Shown piece by piece: positions 1 through 8,507 of a stretch of DNA of 64,000 nucleotides. The position numbers were made by a program, and so were the translations under genes. The stretch is from Thermosipho japonicus. GTDB taxonomy: Bacteria > Thermotogota > Thermotogae > Thermotogales > Fervidobacteriaceae. The stretch's first letter is position 1. Every line of letters starts with the position of its first letter. The DNA is taken from NCBI RefSeq assembly GCF_014201655.1, contig NZ_JACHEX010000005.1:124001-188000 (forward strand), written 5' to 3'. The notes beneath the pieces are model-generated. The model ran no database searches and was not told the DNA's origin. It was given only the letters and a program-made list of their open reading frames with translations.

Positions 1-54
1 AAACTAATTATCAATGAAATAAAAACCTTTCTAAAAATTGACTTTTTGCTTCTA

Positions 55-744
55 TTAGCCTCCGACAATTTTATCAACTCCCATTAGATGCAAATCTTCT
101 ACTGTAGTTATTTTTATATTCTTTTTATTACCTTCTGTTATAGAAACTTTATAACCTGAAGCAAGTACAACTGAACCATCATCAGTAAAATTATCCAATC
201 TATTTGAAAATTTTGAAAATGAATCTTTTAAAACTCCATATTTAAATGTTTGCGGTGTTTGGATTATAAATATACTCTCTCTCTTTGGAACAGATAAAAT
301 AAAATCACTTTCAACTACCGCTATAGTATTTTCGGAAGGAATTGCTGTAACTGTTGCTCCAAACTTTTTTGCATTTTCAATGTTTTTTTCAATTATATCT
401 TTATTTACAAATGGCCTTGCCCCATCATGAATCAAAACAATATCATTTAAATCAATCTTATTTTCTAAAAATTTTATAGCATTAAAAGTAGAATATTCTC
501 TAGTTTTTCCACCTTCAATAATGTATATTTTTTTTTCAAAGTTTTTTAAAACTTCTACGCTTTTATTGATATAATCCCTATTTGACACTACTACTAAAAA
601 ATCAAAGCAATCTAATAAAAACTTTTCAACTGTATGTTCCATCAATGTCCTACCATTGAACTTCAAAAATTGTTTTGGAAAAGCTTTAGAAAATCTTGTT
701 CCTTTTCCACCAAATAGAATTACACCAACTATCACATTTATCAC
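55..744 (-). CDS. ispD: 2-C-methyl-D-erythritol 4-phosphate cytidylyltransferase
   Basis: Transfers CMP from CTP to methylerythritol phosphate, the third step of the non-mevalonate isoprenoid pathway, in the cytosol. The 229-residue length is normal. The N-terminal nucleotide-binding motif is visible as FGGKGTRFSKAFPKQF (about residues 11-26), followed by LIHDGARPFV near 105, a TDDGSVV segment near 187 and the KITTVEDL signature near the C-terminus, all characteristic of IspD. The start ATG overlaps the stop of the upstream NtrC-like gene by 4 bases, so the two are translationally coupled. dxr, the preceding enzyme of IspD's substrate pathway, is in this window at 33325-34386 but not linked to it. 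Family assignment is firm. Confidence 0.95.
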   Translation of the reverse strand: MINVIVGVILFGGKGTRFSKAFPKQFLKFNGRTLMEHTVEKFLLDCFDFLVVVSNRDYINKSVEVLKNFEKKIYIIEGGKTREYSTFNAIKFLENKIDLNDIVLIHDGARPFVNKDIIEKNIENAKKFGATVTAIPSENTIAVVESDFILSVPKRESIFIIQTPQTFKYGVLKDSFSKFSNRLDNFTDDGSVVLASGYKVSITEGNKKNIKITTVEDLHLMGVDKIVGG

Positions 745-1607
745 CTTTTTTTAGAGTTTTCAATACCATAAAGTTTTATCTTGTGAGAAAGGGTTTTATA
801 ATTTATTTTAAGCATTTTAGCCGCTTTAAATCTAGAATCAGATTTTTTTAATGCAAGCATTATATATCTCTTTTCAACGTGCTTTACAAGCTTACTAGTA
901 AAATTTACAAGATCTATACCTTCAAAATTACTGGTTTTAAATTTAGGTATATCAATTCTTCCAGTTGCTGCATAATTACTAGCAACCTTAACCAATTCTT
1001 TTGTATTACCAGGCCAGTTATACTCTTTTAACAGTTCATATTCATTGTTATCTGGTATCTTTTTATCCAAGTTCTTATGTTTTAGGTACAAAGACGAAAG
1101 AACAATATCAAAGATATATGGAATATCTTCTTTTCTATCCCTTAAGGGGGGAATTTTAACACCTTTTTTCTTAGAAAATTTTACTTTTGTATGAGGTAAT
1201 CTACTTCCAAAAAATGTTCTGTATTCATTTACATACATTCCATCTTCATATAATAACACTAATTCATTCTTTTCTTTAAAATCTAATATAACTTTTTGCA
1301 AAAATTCTCTTATTATAGGCCCTTGGAGTTCTGGGAAAGAGTACAACATATCATACTCTTCTTTTAGCCTTCTATATTCTTCCTTTATTTCAAAAAACTT
1401 AACAGCTAGCTCCAATTCCCTTAAGGAATATACCAAAATTTTTCCCGGAACAGTTTTTTCTTCCGTTAAATAAACTATATCCCAGTAATCTTCTCTAATT
1501 TTTTCTTCTAAATTTGAATTATAAATGTCAAAAACAACTTCTCTATGTTCATATAAAAATTCCCTCAGGTTCTCCAAAAGAACCTGAGGGATTAAAAGCT
1601 TAATCAA
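741..1607 (-). CDS. Degenerate NtrC-family protein with Fis-type helix-turn-helix
   Basis: A 288-residue protein that keeps only the tail of a sigma-54 activator. Residues about 150-165 read IPPLRDRKEDIP, residues about 197-207 NWPGNTKEL (the WPGN sensor-II motif), and the C-terminus (about 245-285) is a Fis-like DNA-binding helix-turn-helix. The Walker A, Walker B and GAFTGA elements expected before these are absent, and the first 100 residues resemble a decayed receiver or linker. It probably binds DNA but cannot be a normal ATP-driven sigma-54 activator; to my knowledge Thermotogales lack RpoN. The start is TTG at 1605-1607, chosen for the SD AAGGGGTGAG. A strong hairpin lies in codons 6-16 (see 1553-1591). 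Function unknown. Confidence 0.7.
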   Translation of the reverse strand: MIKLLIPQVLLENLREFLYEHREVVFDIYNSNLEEKIREDYWDIVYLTEEKTVPGKILVYSLRELELAVKFFEIKEEYRRLKEEYDMLYSFPELQGPIIREFLQKVILDFKEKNELVLLYEDGMYVNEYRTFFGSRLPHTKVKFSKKKGVKIPPLRDRKEDIPYIFDIVLSSLYLKHKNLDKKIPDNNEYELLKEYNWPGNTKELVKVASNYAATGRIDIPKFKTSNFEGIDLVNFTSKLVKHVEKRYIMLALKKSDSRFKAAKMLKINYKTLSHKIKLYGIENSKKR

Positions 1608-1649
1608 AGACTCACCCCTTATTGTATATTATTATGATTCCCTCAGGTT
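1553..1649 (-). promoter_or_regulatory. Attenuator-like leader: terminator hairpin in codons 6-16 plus upstream antiterminator repeat
   Basis: On the minus strand a perfect 13-bp stem (1579-1591 with 1561-1573, 5-base loop) is followed by ATTTTTAT at 1553-1560, which is the form of an intrinsic terminator. A second copy of the 3' arm (AACCTGAGGGA) lies upstream in the 5' untranslated region at 1639-1649. It could pair with the 5' arm for 11 bp, giving a mutually exclusive structure that loops out the SD and start codon. The repeats are seen; the switching role is inferred. It might instead be an ordinary terminator for ptb transcripts that happens to be inside this gene. Confidence 0.55.
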
Positions 1650-1668
1650 TCCCCCACCTTTCTATTGT

Positions 1669-1677
1669 ATTTTAACA
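1669..1677 (-). promoter_or_regulatory. Extended -10 promoter for the NtrC-like gene
   Basis: Minus-strand TGTTAAAAT gives a TGn-extended -10 (TAAAAT at 1669-1674). No good -35 is visible. It would start transcription near 1661, just before the repeat-containing leader. Confidence 0.4.
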
Positions 1678-1707
1678 TATTCCAAATAAATATTAAATAC
1701 CATAAAA

Positions 1708-2592
1708 TTACTTGCTAATTGCTGCAGCAATAGCTATTGAATTTCTTTTTGATTCGCTTGTATCGGCTCTTGAAACGATAATTATAGGAACTTTTGCTCC
1801 CATAATTATTCCAGCAATCTTACCATTTGCAAGGTACACTGCAGACTTTCCAAGGAAGTTTCCGCTATGAATATCTGGAACAACTAAGATATCTGCTTTT
1901 CCAGCAACCGGACCTGTAACCTTCTTTACTTTCGCAGCAAACTCACTCAATGCGTTATCTAAACCAAGCGGTCCATCAATTTTACATCCTTTTATCTGTC
2001 CCCTATCAGCCATCTTTGTTAATATTGCAGCTTCCATTGTCTCAGGCATATCTGGATTCACTACTTCAACTGCTGCTATTAAACCTACTTTTGGTTCCTC
2101 ATATCCTAAACTATGTGCAAGAGAAACTGCATTTTTTATAATTTGTACTTTTTGCTCCAATGTTGGTTTAATAACCATTCCACCATCTGTTACAAAAATT
2201 ATCCTATCCATTCCAGGGGTTTCTAAAAGTGCAACGTGAGAAAGTAATCCTTCACCACGAAGTCCCCATTCCTTATTCAAGGCAGCTTTCAATAGTGTAG
2301 CAGTTTTTACCAATCCTTTCATTAATACATTTGCTTGACCTGAAGATACCAACTTAACAGCCTTTTCTGAAGCTTCTGCTTCACTTTCAGCATTCACAAT
2401 TGGAAGTTCCATTTCTAATTCCTCAAGATTTTTTCTAACAATTTCCTCTTTTCCAACCAATATAGCTTTTATGCCTAGATCCAAAACATCTTTAATCGCT
2501 TTCAATGACTCAACATCTTCAGCTCCAGCTAATGCAATAACAGCCTCTTTGGTCTTTGCTTTTTCTATTACCTCATCAAAACTTCTTAACAT
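1708..2592 (-). CDS. ptb: Phosphate butyryltransferase / phosphotransacetylase family enzyme
   Basis: Reversibly converts an acyl-CoA and phosphate into acyl phosphate and CoA, in the cytosol. The 294-residue length matches Ptb rather than classical Pta (about 330). Family features seen include the glycine-rich GLVKTATLLKAAL segment near 97, VTDGGMVIKPTLEQK near 137, DGPLGLDNALS near 210 and IHSGNFLGKS near 245. The start is set at ATG 2590-2592 because the SD GGGAGGTGAG (2595-2604) sits immediately upstream; a start 5 codons earlier would lie inside the SD. It begins 4 bases after the dppA-like stop, so the two form one operon. Acyl-chain preference cannot be read from sequence; butyrate or branched acids are typical. 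Confidence 0.85.
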   Translation of the reverse strand: MLRSFDEVIEKAKTKEAVIALAGAEDVESLKAIKDVLDLGIKAILVGKEEIVRKNLEELEMELPIVNAESEAEASEKAVKLVSSGQANVLMKGLVKTATLLKAALNKEWGLRGEGLLSHVALLETPGMDRIIFVTDGGMVIKPTLEQKVQIIKNAVSLAHSLGYEEPKVGLIAAVEVVNPDMPETMEAAILTKMADRGQIKGCKIDGPLGLDNALSEFAAKVKKVTGPVAGKADILVVPDIHSGNFLGKSAVYLANGKIAGIIMGAKVPIIIVSRADTSESKRNSIAIAAAISK

Positions 2593-2596
2593 CCAC

Positions 2597-3412
2597 TCAC
2601 CTCCCAATGTATTTTATAATCGAACACATAAATGCCATACTTAAAATTGCATCAAATACTACTTGATAGTCTTCATGAACTAACTTCACACTTCTTCCAT
2701 CAATTCTTTCAACAAGCGGTAACATCTCAACCAAATCCGCTCTTGCAGTGTCAGTAAATTCAACAACTAACTCAATTGGTGTGTCAAATTTATAGACCTT
2801 GAATTTTTCTCTTGGAACTCGTAACATCCTCCTAGTTGTTTCTTCTATTTCTTTTAAAACTTTCTTCATAGATTTATGCTTTGCTGAAAATCTTCCTAAA
2901 GATTCTTTAGTTTCGACAAAAAAAACATCATCAAAAACTTGACCTTTTAATTTATCATCACCAACTATCATTGCAACTGGAACATTGTAAAGTCCAGCAT
3001 AAGCTGCGTTAATGAGAGCTTCATTCATTTTTTGACCATTTATCCATATGTTATATACAGATGATGAAGAATAAGAATGATCCATAACCGCATATCTTGT
3101 TCCAACACCAGCATGATATCCAAAAAATACTACTCTATCAAATGATTCATCAAGTTCACTCATCATATAATTTTTCCTTAGTCCGCCTGAAATTAATTCT
3201 ACATTTTCAAATTCTTTTGTAATTTCCCACAATACATTATCTCCCATAGCATGTGAATCAACTAATAAAACATAGTTTCCATCAGTTGCCCTTAAAAAAG
3301 CCTTTAATTGTTCCATCAAATAATTTTGTTTGAATTTAACGCCGTATTCAACATCGGACCATTGAGTAACACCACCCAATCCCTCAAAATCAATAGAAAC
3401 ATATATTTTCAT
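2597..3412 (-). CDS. M55-family D-aminopeptidase (DppA-like)
   Basis: Zinc peptidase of the DppA family, which releases N-terminal D-amino acids from short peptides such as cell-wall fragments. At 271 residues it has normal length. The metal-binding pattern is visible: Asp8 and Glu10 in SIDFEG, the DSHA motif near 53, GYHAG near 98, DHSYSS near 110 and NGQKMNEALIN near 125-135, in the order of the family. No signal peptide, so cytoplasmic. It leads an operon with ptb. In an organism whose racemase (55911-56987) probably makes a D-amino acid for peptidoglycan, a recycling role is plausible but inferred. Confidence 0.85.
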   Translation of the reverse strand: MKIYVSIDFEGLGGVTQWSDVEYGVKFKQNYLMEQLKAFLRATDGNYVLLVDSHAMGDNVLWEITKEFENVELISGGLRKNYMMSELDESFDRVVFFGYHAGVGTRYAVMDHSYSSSSVYNIWINGQKMNEALINAAYAGLYNVPVAMIVGDDKLKGQVFDDVFFVETKESLGRFSAKHKSMKKVLKEIEETTRRMLRVPREKFKVYKFDTPIELVVEFTDTARADLVEMLPLVERIDGRSVKLVHEDYQVVFDAILSMAFMCSIIKYIGR

Positions 3413-3687
3413 ACTCCCCCTCCTTTATGTTACAAAAATATTTTAACTCAAATTCTTATAAAACCTAAGCTTTGCATTTCTTTGCAAAATCAAGAATTTT
3501 AAAAACTGCCTTAAATACTTTATTCTCATCATATTTAATCTAAAAATATAGAAAACTTGAATACCTGTTTCAAATTATTGGGAAATTATTTAGAACATTG
3601 ACACATTTATTCCTTGAAATTTTACATACACCTGTGAGATAATATTTGATGCCCCACCAGAAAAAATATTTTCCTGAGGTGTGTCCT
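3413..3687. other. Divergent intergenic region between dppA-like gene and dnaA
   Basis: Holds the dnaA promoter (3614-3643) and presumably a leftward promoter, of which only weak -10-like AT motifs are seen. I looked for a cluster of repeated DnaA-box-like 9- to 12-mers, as would mark an origin, and see none. The only small repeat is GCAAAG spaced by AAAT near 3473-3489. Confidence 0.4.
3614..3643 (+). promoter_or_regulatory. Promoter for dnaA
   Basis: TTGAAA (3614-3619), 18-base spacer, GATAAT (3638-3643) preceded by TGA, giving an extended -10. The expected start near 3650 leaves a leader of about 38 bases before the dnaA ATG. Confidence 0.55.
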
Positions 3688-5004
3688 ATGAAAGATAATA
3701 TACTTTCAGCACTAAAAGAAAAAATCAGCCGCCAAAACTGGGAAAGTTGGTTTTTAGATTTTAACGTTAAAAAAATTGAAGATAAACATGTTGTTTTTGA
3801 AGTCGGCAATATATTTATAAAAGACCGACTTGAGCAAAAATTCAGCAAAATTATTTCAAAAGTAGTTAAAGAAGTTCTTGGAAAAGATGCTACTTTCGAA
3901 ATAGTTTATAAAGAAATTGATATTACCCAAAAAAATGAAGAAAAAGGTCCTTTAGTTAGAAAAAGACCTTTACTTATAACCCCACTAAATCCGAAATATA
4001 CATTCGAAAATTTTGTAGTGGGAAACTTTAATAGATTTGCATATAACGTTTTTCTTGAAGCTAGTAAAAAACCTGGTTACTACAATCCTATATTTTTGTA
4101 CAGTGGTGTGGGGCTTGGAAAAACACATCTTGCTCAAGCACTTGGAAATTATCTTTTGGAAAACGACCCAGATCTTAAAGTTGCATACCTTACCAGTGAA
4201 GATTTTATGAATGAAATGTTCTACGCAATTAAAAATGGAACAACAGAAGAATTTAGAGAAAAATACAGAAAAAAAGCTGACATATTGATAATTGACGACA
4301 TTCAATTCTTGATCGGTATAAAATCAGCACAAGTTGAACTTTTCCATACATTTAATGCAATACATGAGGCCGGAAAACAAATTATTATATGTTCAGATAG
4401 AACTCCTCAAGAATTAAAAGATTTTCATTCAAGAATGATTTCAAGATTTCAAATGGGATTGTTAGTTAAAATTGAAAATCCTACTAAAGAAGACTTATTT
4501 AAAATTGGGAAAAAAATTAGTAAGCTTAAAGGTGTGGAAATAAACGATGAAATTATAGATTACATTAGCTCCATTTATGACAATCCAAGATTAATTCATG
4601 GTGCAATTTTAAAATTAATTGCTTACAAAAATCTATATGGTTCTTTAAATCTATCTATAGCACAAAGTATTTTAACAAACCCATCCAAACCGCCAAAAGC
4701 TTTAGAAGAAAAACTTATTGAAATTTTAAGTGATATTTTTGAATGTTCACCTGAAGAAATTCTTTCAAGCAAAAGAACAAAAAATATTTCGTATGCTAGA
4801 AAAGTTGGGATGTACTATGCAGCAAAAAAATTAAACCTTTCGACACGTGACGTTGGAAAAGTTTTTAACAAGTCACACTCGTCAGTCGTACAAAATATAA
4901 ATCAAGTAGAAAAGCTAATAAAAGAAGGAAATATCATAATAAAAAATTATCTAAAACAGATAGATAAAGCAACAAAAAACTTTGCACAAGGTGAAAGTAT
5001 ATGA
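3688..5004 (+). CDS. dnaA: Chromosomal replication initiator DnaA
   Basis: Binds DnaA boxes and melts the origin to start replication. The 438 residues carry domain I (about 1-80, with the NWESWF stretch), a short linker, the AAA+ domain with Walker A GVGLGKTH at about 139-146 and Walker B ILIIDDIQFL near 200, and the C-terminal DNA-binding domain with the signature STRDVGKVFNKSHSSVV near 384. I start at ATG 3688 because GAGGTGTG (3676-3683) is well placed; an in-frame ATG 14 codons upstream overlaps the promoter and adds residues unlike DnaA. The gene stands alone with its own promoter; dnaN and an oriC are not adjacent here. Confidence 0.97.
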   Translation: MKDNILSALKEKISRQNWESWFLDFNVKKIEDKHVVFEVGNIFIKDRLEQKFSKIISKVVKEVLGKDATFEIVYKEIDITQKNEEKGPLVRKRPLLITPLNPKYTFENFVVGNFNRFAYNVFLEASKKPGYYNPIFLYSGVGLGKTHLAQALGNYLLENDPDLKVAYLTSEDFMNEMFYAIKNGTTEEFREKYRKKADILIIDDIQFLIGIKSAQVELFHTFNAIHEAGKQIIICSDRTPQELKDFHSRMISRFQMGLLVKIENPTKEDLFKIGKKISKLKGVEINDEIIDYISSIYDNPRLIHGAILKLIAYKNLYGSLNLSIAQSILTNPSKPPKALEEKLIEILSDIFECSPEEILSSKRTKNISYARKVGMYYAAKKLNLSTRDVGKVFNKSHSSVVQNINQVEKLIKEGNIIIKNYLKQIDKATKNFAQGESI

Positions 5005-5010
5005 TATAAT
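4982..5010 (+). promoter_or_regulatory. Ferredoxin promoter inside the dnaA 3' end
   Basis: TTGCAC (4982-4987), 17-base spacer, TATAAT (5005-5010) with TGA before it. The promoter overlaps the last dnaA codons; the -10 begins one base after the dnaA stop. Confidence 0.75.
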
Positions 5011-5030
5011 CAAATTAGCCTATCAAATAG

Positions 5031-5228
<198 letters not shown>

Positions 5229-5237
5229 TAAATTTTA

Positions 5238-5268
5238 AAGGCCGGGATTTCCCCGGCCTTTGATTTTA
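5238..5268 (+). terminator. Intrinsic terminator after ferredoxin
   Basis: Stem AAAGGCCGGG (5238-5247) with CCCGGCCTTT (5253-5262), loop about 5 bases, then TTGATTTT. GC-rich, unlike its surroundings. Confidence 0.85.
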
Positions 5269-5339
5269 TCCGGCAGTTAGTCCTCTATAAATTCCTTCCC
5301 TTTCATTTATAGTAAATAACCGCTAAATTTTTAATTTTA

Positions 5340-5370
5340 TTGTAATTTTCTACATTTTTCATGATATAAT
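5340..5370 (+). promoter_or_regulatory. Candidate promoter for the membrane-protein/nucleoside ABC operon
   Basis: TTGTAA (5340-5345) and TATAAT (5365-5370, preceded by TGA) with a long 19-base spacer. The -10 is good, the -35 weak. About 85 bases of leader precede the start at 5457; I see no recognisable riboswitch there. Confidence 0.45.
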
Positions 5371-5456
5371 TAAAATTGTAGATAGTTTTTTTTTATGTTA
5401 GAATAAAATGCCTGGTAGATAATGCTAAAAGATTAACCAACGGAGGTGCTGATTTA

Positions 5457-7277
5457 ATGAAGCGGTTAACCATTTTTGTTTTTTTAGTACTAATCTTATC
5501 ATTAACTTTTCCAATTAATCTTGAAAAATCTAAGGAATTATTCTTATACTATATCAACAATTTTGAAACATCGAAAGATGATGAATTTCTATCCAATACC
5601 AGAAATTCTATCAACACTTTTTTGCCAATTTATAGATATTACAAAATTGAACTTGTAGGAAGTGTTGAAAAAACAGATGTATCAAAAAAAATTGGTGACT
5701 ATCTTAATGTAATATACAAACAAAACATATCGAATGATTATACTACACAACTTGCCAGAGCCGCATTTTTTTCTTACCTTGAAGCATCACTTGAAAGAAA
5801 AAAATTCGAAGCAAGCTTTATAAAATCTTCCCCCAATTTCAACAGTTTTTTTAACTCCTACCAATCAAAGGTTATTTTTGCTGCAAGAAATTATCTTTCT
5901 GATCTTTTAGCAAAACATCTTGGTGCTAAAATTAATTTGGCTGGTAATGCTGATATAGAAGATGCTCCTCAATATTCATTTGAATTTGAATACACTCCAA
6001 AATTTAAAGAACATGAGTTTACTGATGAAATAAAAATTATCCTTAAAGATGAAGAAATTAAAAAGAATTTTGTAAAATATTTGGAAATTATCTCTAAAAA
6101 TCCACAAAGAATGGTACCTAACATTAATAGATATAGCGGACTATTACAAAGAAACGTTATTAAAAGTGTCTCAAACTTGAAAAATATCTTTTCAGACGAG
6201 TTTGAAAAGACTGCTCCAAAATCATACAATTTCTGGTGGCTAAGATGGGTTGTCTATATCGCTTTAATTCTGATTGCAATTAAGTCGAAAAAGTGGAATC
6301 TTGTAATATTTTTAATATCAATTGTTGAGATTTTGTATCTATTTATTGGCTTTGATATCTTATCTAACTCTGATGCTACAATATATGGATTAATTTCATT
6401 CTCTGCCTTATTTGCTTCATTAATAATATTTATTAAAAGCAAAAAATTTCTTGAGGTTTCATTGATTGCTTTATTATTAATATCATTCGTAATTCCAACA
6501 TATTATACTAAAGATTTTCACATGAAAAACCTTAAAGAATTTGAAAATTCCCCATACTTTACTGAACTTATTAACGATGTTTTAAAAGATAAATATTCCA
6601 AATTTTCAAATATAGTAAGAGAATTAACTACAATTGCAAATTCAAGTATTATAGAAACTGAAGATATAATTAAAAGACTCTCAATAAACTTAAATAATTT
6701 TACCGAAAAAATCAAAGATCCTGAATATAAAAGTGTTAAAAATTTCGATGGTAGAGTCAATGATTTTAAAGCATTAACTACTGAGTTTTCTAATTATCAA
6801 ATCGAAGAAAAAATTAGAGAAAAGCAATTCAAAAAAGCTGAAAATAATTTAGAAAAATTCACGAAAAAAGTTGCTGAAATTTCATCTGATGCATTTGAAA
6901 ATGAATTCCTAAAAGAAATTCAAAACGATTTAAATTTTGAAGAAATAAGTCCAACAGTTAAAACAATAAATGAAATCATTAAAAATACTAGTGATCTTGA
7001 AAAAATACCAATTCAATTTTACAGAACCAAGTTTGGAATCTTAACATTTGTATTTTTATCACTTGGATTTTTCTTGACATCCCTAAAAAATAAAAGTTCA
7101 ATTATTTGGAACATTGCTGCAACATTGTCATCTGTATTAATGTTAATTAATCCTATAAGTTTCTTTGTCCAATATGGTGTTCCTATGATTACATTTAATT
7201 ATAGTATTGTAATACCAATTTTACTTGTCATATCTATAATAATTTTAATAAAGAGCTTTAAACCCTTAAAGGGTTAA
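5457..7277 (+). CDS. Unknown multi-pass membrane protein with large external domains
   Basis: I do not recognise the family. The 606 residues begin with a hydrophobic signal or anchor (about 3-20), then a Lys/Asn/Phe-rich soluble segment to about 255, four close hydrophobic helices (about 258-348), a second soluble segment to about 525 that is charged and probably partly coiled coil (EKIREKQFKKAENNLEKF near 455), and three C-terminal helices (about 526-600). It starts after the SD GGAGGTG and ends 32 bases before the BMP-type binding protein, with no terminator between, so it is probably cotranscribed with the importer. An envelope function is all that can be inferred. Confidence 0.7.
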   Translation: MKRLTIFVFLVLILSLTFPINLEKSKELFLYYINNFETSKDDEFLSNTRNSINTFLPIYRYYKIELVGSVEKTDVSKKIGDYLNVIYKQNISNDYTTQLARAAFFSYLEASLERKKFEASFIKSSPNFNSFFNSYQSKVIFAARNYLSDLLAKHLGAKINLAGNADIEDAPQYSFEFEYTPKFKEHEFTDEIKIILKDEEIKKNFVKYLEIISKNPQRMVPNINRYSGLLQRNVIKSVSNLKNIFSDEFEKTAPKSYNFWWLRWVVYIALILIAIKSKKWNLVIFLISIVEILYLFIGFDILSNSDATIYGLISFSALFASLIIFIKSKKFLEVSLIALLLISFVIPTYYTKDFHMKNLKEFENSPYFTELINDVLKDKYSKFSNIVRELTTIANSSIIETEDIIKRLSINLNNFTEKIKDPEYKSVKNFDGRVNDFKALTTEFSNYQIEEKIREKQFKKAENNLEKFTKKVAEISSDAFENEFLKEIQNDLNFEEISPTVKTINEIIKNTSDLEKIPIQFYRTKFGILTFVFLSLGFFLTSLKNKSSIIWNIAATLSSVLMLINPISFFVQYGVPMITFNYSIVIPILLVISIIILIKSFKPLKG

Positions 7278-7309
7278 AACATACACTTTTTAAAAGGGAG
7301 GGAAGTTCT

Positions 7310-8407
7310 ATGAAAAAGTTACTTATTGTCTTTTTGTCGATATTATTTGTAGTAAGTGCATTTTCTTTCAAAGCTATCATGGTTACCGATACTGGTGGTC
7401 TTGGTGACAAATCTTTTAATGATGGAACTTGGGCCGGGGTTAAAAGAGCTGCAGCTGAACTTGGAATTGATGCTCAAGTAATTCAATCTTATGAACAAGC
7501 AGACTATGTTTCAAACCTTACAAAAGCTGCACAAGAAATTCAAAAAGAACCAGATGGTGGAATCGTATACGCAGTTGGATTTATGATGACAGACGCTTTA
7601 TTTGAAGTTGCACAACAATTTCCTGATGTCTATTTTGCAGGTATAGATATTGCTCCATCCTCTGATAATGTTCCACCTAACGTAATTTGCTTCCTATTTA
7701 AAGAACAAGAATCTGCATTTCTTGTAGGTTACATTGCAGCTGCAACCACAAGAGCTAATAAAGTTGGATTTATTGGTGGAATCCCGATTCCTCCAGTTGA
7801 AAGATTTAGATACGGTTTTGAAACTGGTGTAAAAGTATTTAACGATCTTCATGGTACAAATGTCCAAATAATTAAAGGATATACTAACCAATTTAGTGAT
7901 CCAAAAAAAGGTAAAGATCTTGCTCTTTCTCAATTTGCAGAAGGTGTAGATATAATATTCCACGCAAGTGGTGCTTGCGGAAATGGTGTTATTGAAGCAG
8001 CAAAGGAAAAAATGGTTTCATTAGTTGGAAAAGACGATTTGAAATCCATTTTAGAATACGCATTTGAAAAAGGTGGATACTTTGCAATGGGTGTAGATGT
8101 TGATCAAGATTATATGGCTCCTGGTGTTGTTCTTGCAAGTGCAATGAAGGGTGTAGACACCGCATCTTATCTTGGTGTAAAATGGGCATACGAAGGAAAC
8201 TGGACACCTGGAATTCACAAACTTGGTCTTGCTGAAAATGGTGTAAGAATGAGCCCAATGAAGTATACAAAAGGACTTGTTGAAAATAGAACATTAGCAG
8301 AACTTGCATACCTTGTTACTTTGATTAAAAAAGGTATTCTTACCGTTCCAGAAACAGAGGAAGCTTTAAAATCCTTTAGAACACCAAATATTGTATTCCC
8401 ATTCTAA
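7310..8407 (+). CDS. BMP-family (PnrA-like) substrate-binding protein, probably for nucleosides
   Basis: Extracytoplasmic binding component of the importer encoded by the next three genes. The 365 residues start with a signal peptide (about 1-18) whose cleavage region SAFSF has no lipobox cysteine, so it is secreted rather than lipidated. Family features include VTDTGGLGDKSFNDGTW near 25-41, GGIPIPPVERFRYGFETG near 155 and the VDVDQDY segment near 262; members bind purine nucleosides. The gene is followed by two hairpins before the ATPase gene, which probably raise its expression over the membrane components. Substrate is inferred from family and context. Confidence 0.85.
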   Translation: MKKLLIVFLSILFVVSAFSFKAIMVTDTGGLGDKSFNDGTWAGVKRAAAELGIDAQVIQSYEQADYVSNLTKAAQEIQKEPDGGIVYAVGFMMTDALFEVAQQFPDVYFAGIDIAPSSDNVPPNVICFLFKEQESAFLVGYIAAATTRANKVGFIGGIPIPPVERFRYGFETGVKVFNDLHGTNVQIIKGYTNQFSDPKKGKDLALSQFAEGVDIIFHASGACGNGVIEAAKEKMVSLVGKDDLKSILEYAFEKGGYFAMGVDVDQDYMAPGVVLASAMKGVDTASYLGVKWAYEGNWTPGIHKLGLAENGVRMSPMKYTKGLVENRTLAELAYLVTLIKKGILTVPETEEALKSFRTPNIVFPF

Positions 8408-8420
8408 TCTATAAAAATTT

Positions 8421-8486
8421 TGGGGGCATCTGCCCCCATTGCTTTGTCATTTTACTAAGGTTAAAACCTTAGTTAAGTGACAAAGC
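8421..8486 (+). promoter_or_regulatory. Two stacked hairpins between binding-protein and ATPase genes
   Basis: First hairpin TGGGGGCA/TGCCCCCA at 8421-8438, second a 22-position stem at 8441-8486 (GCTTTGTCA... with ...TGACAAAGC, one mismatch and one G-U) around a 2- to 3-base loop. Neither is followed by a T-run, so a processing or mRNA-stabilising site fits better than a terminator. The ATPase SD follows at 8491-8500. Confidence 0.6.
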
Positions 8487-8507
8487 GTTGAAAGGAGGAG
8501 TTAAATT

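Noticed and set aside
3656-3683. Hairpin CACC/GGTG covering the dnaA SD as autoregulatory element
   Set aside because: Only four base pairs around a 19-base loop; too weak to claim.
3413-3687. Possible oriC next to dnaA
   Set aside because: No cluster of repeated DnaA-box-like sequences and no AT-repeat unwinding element beyond the general AT-richness; dnaN is not adjacent.
5265-5456. Purine riboswitch ahead of the nucleoside importer operon
   Set aside because: Searched by eye for the conserved three-way-junction bases; not found.
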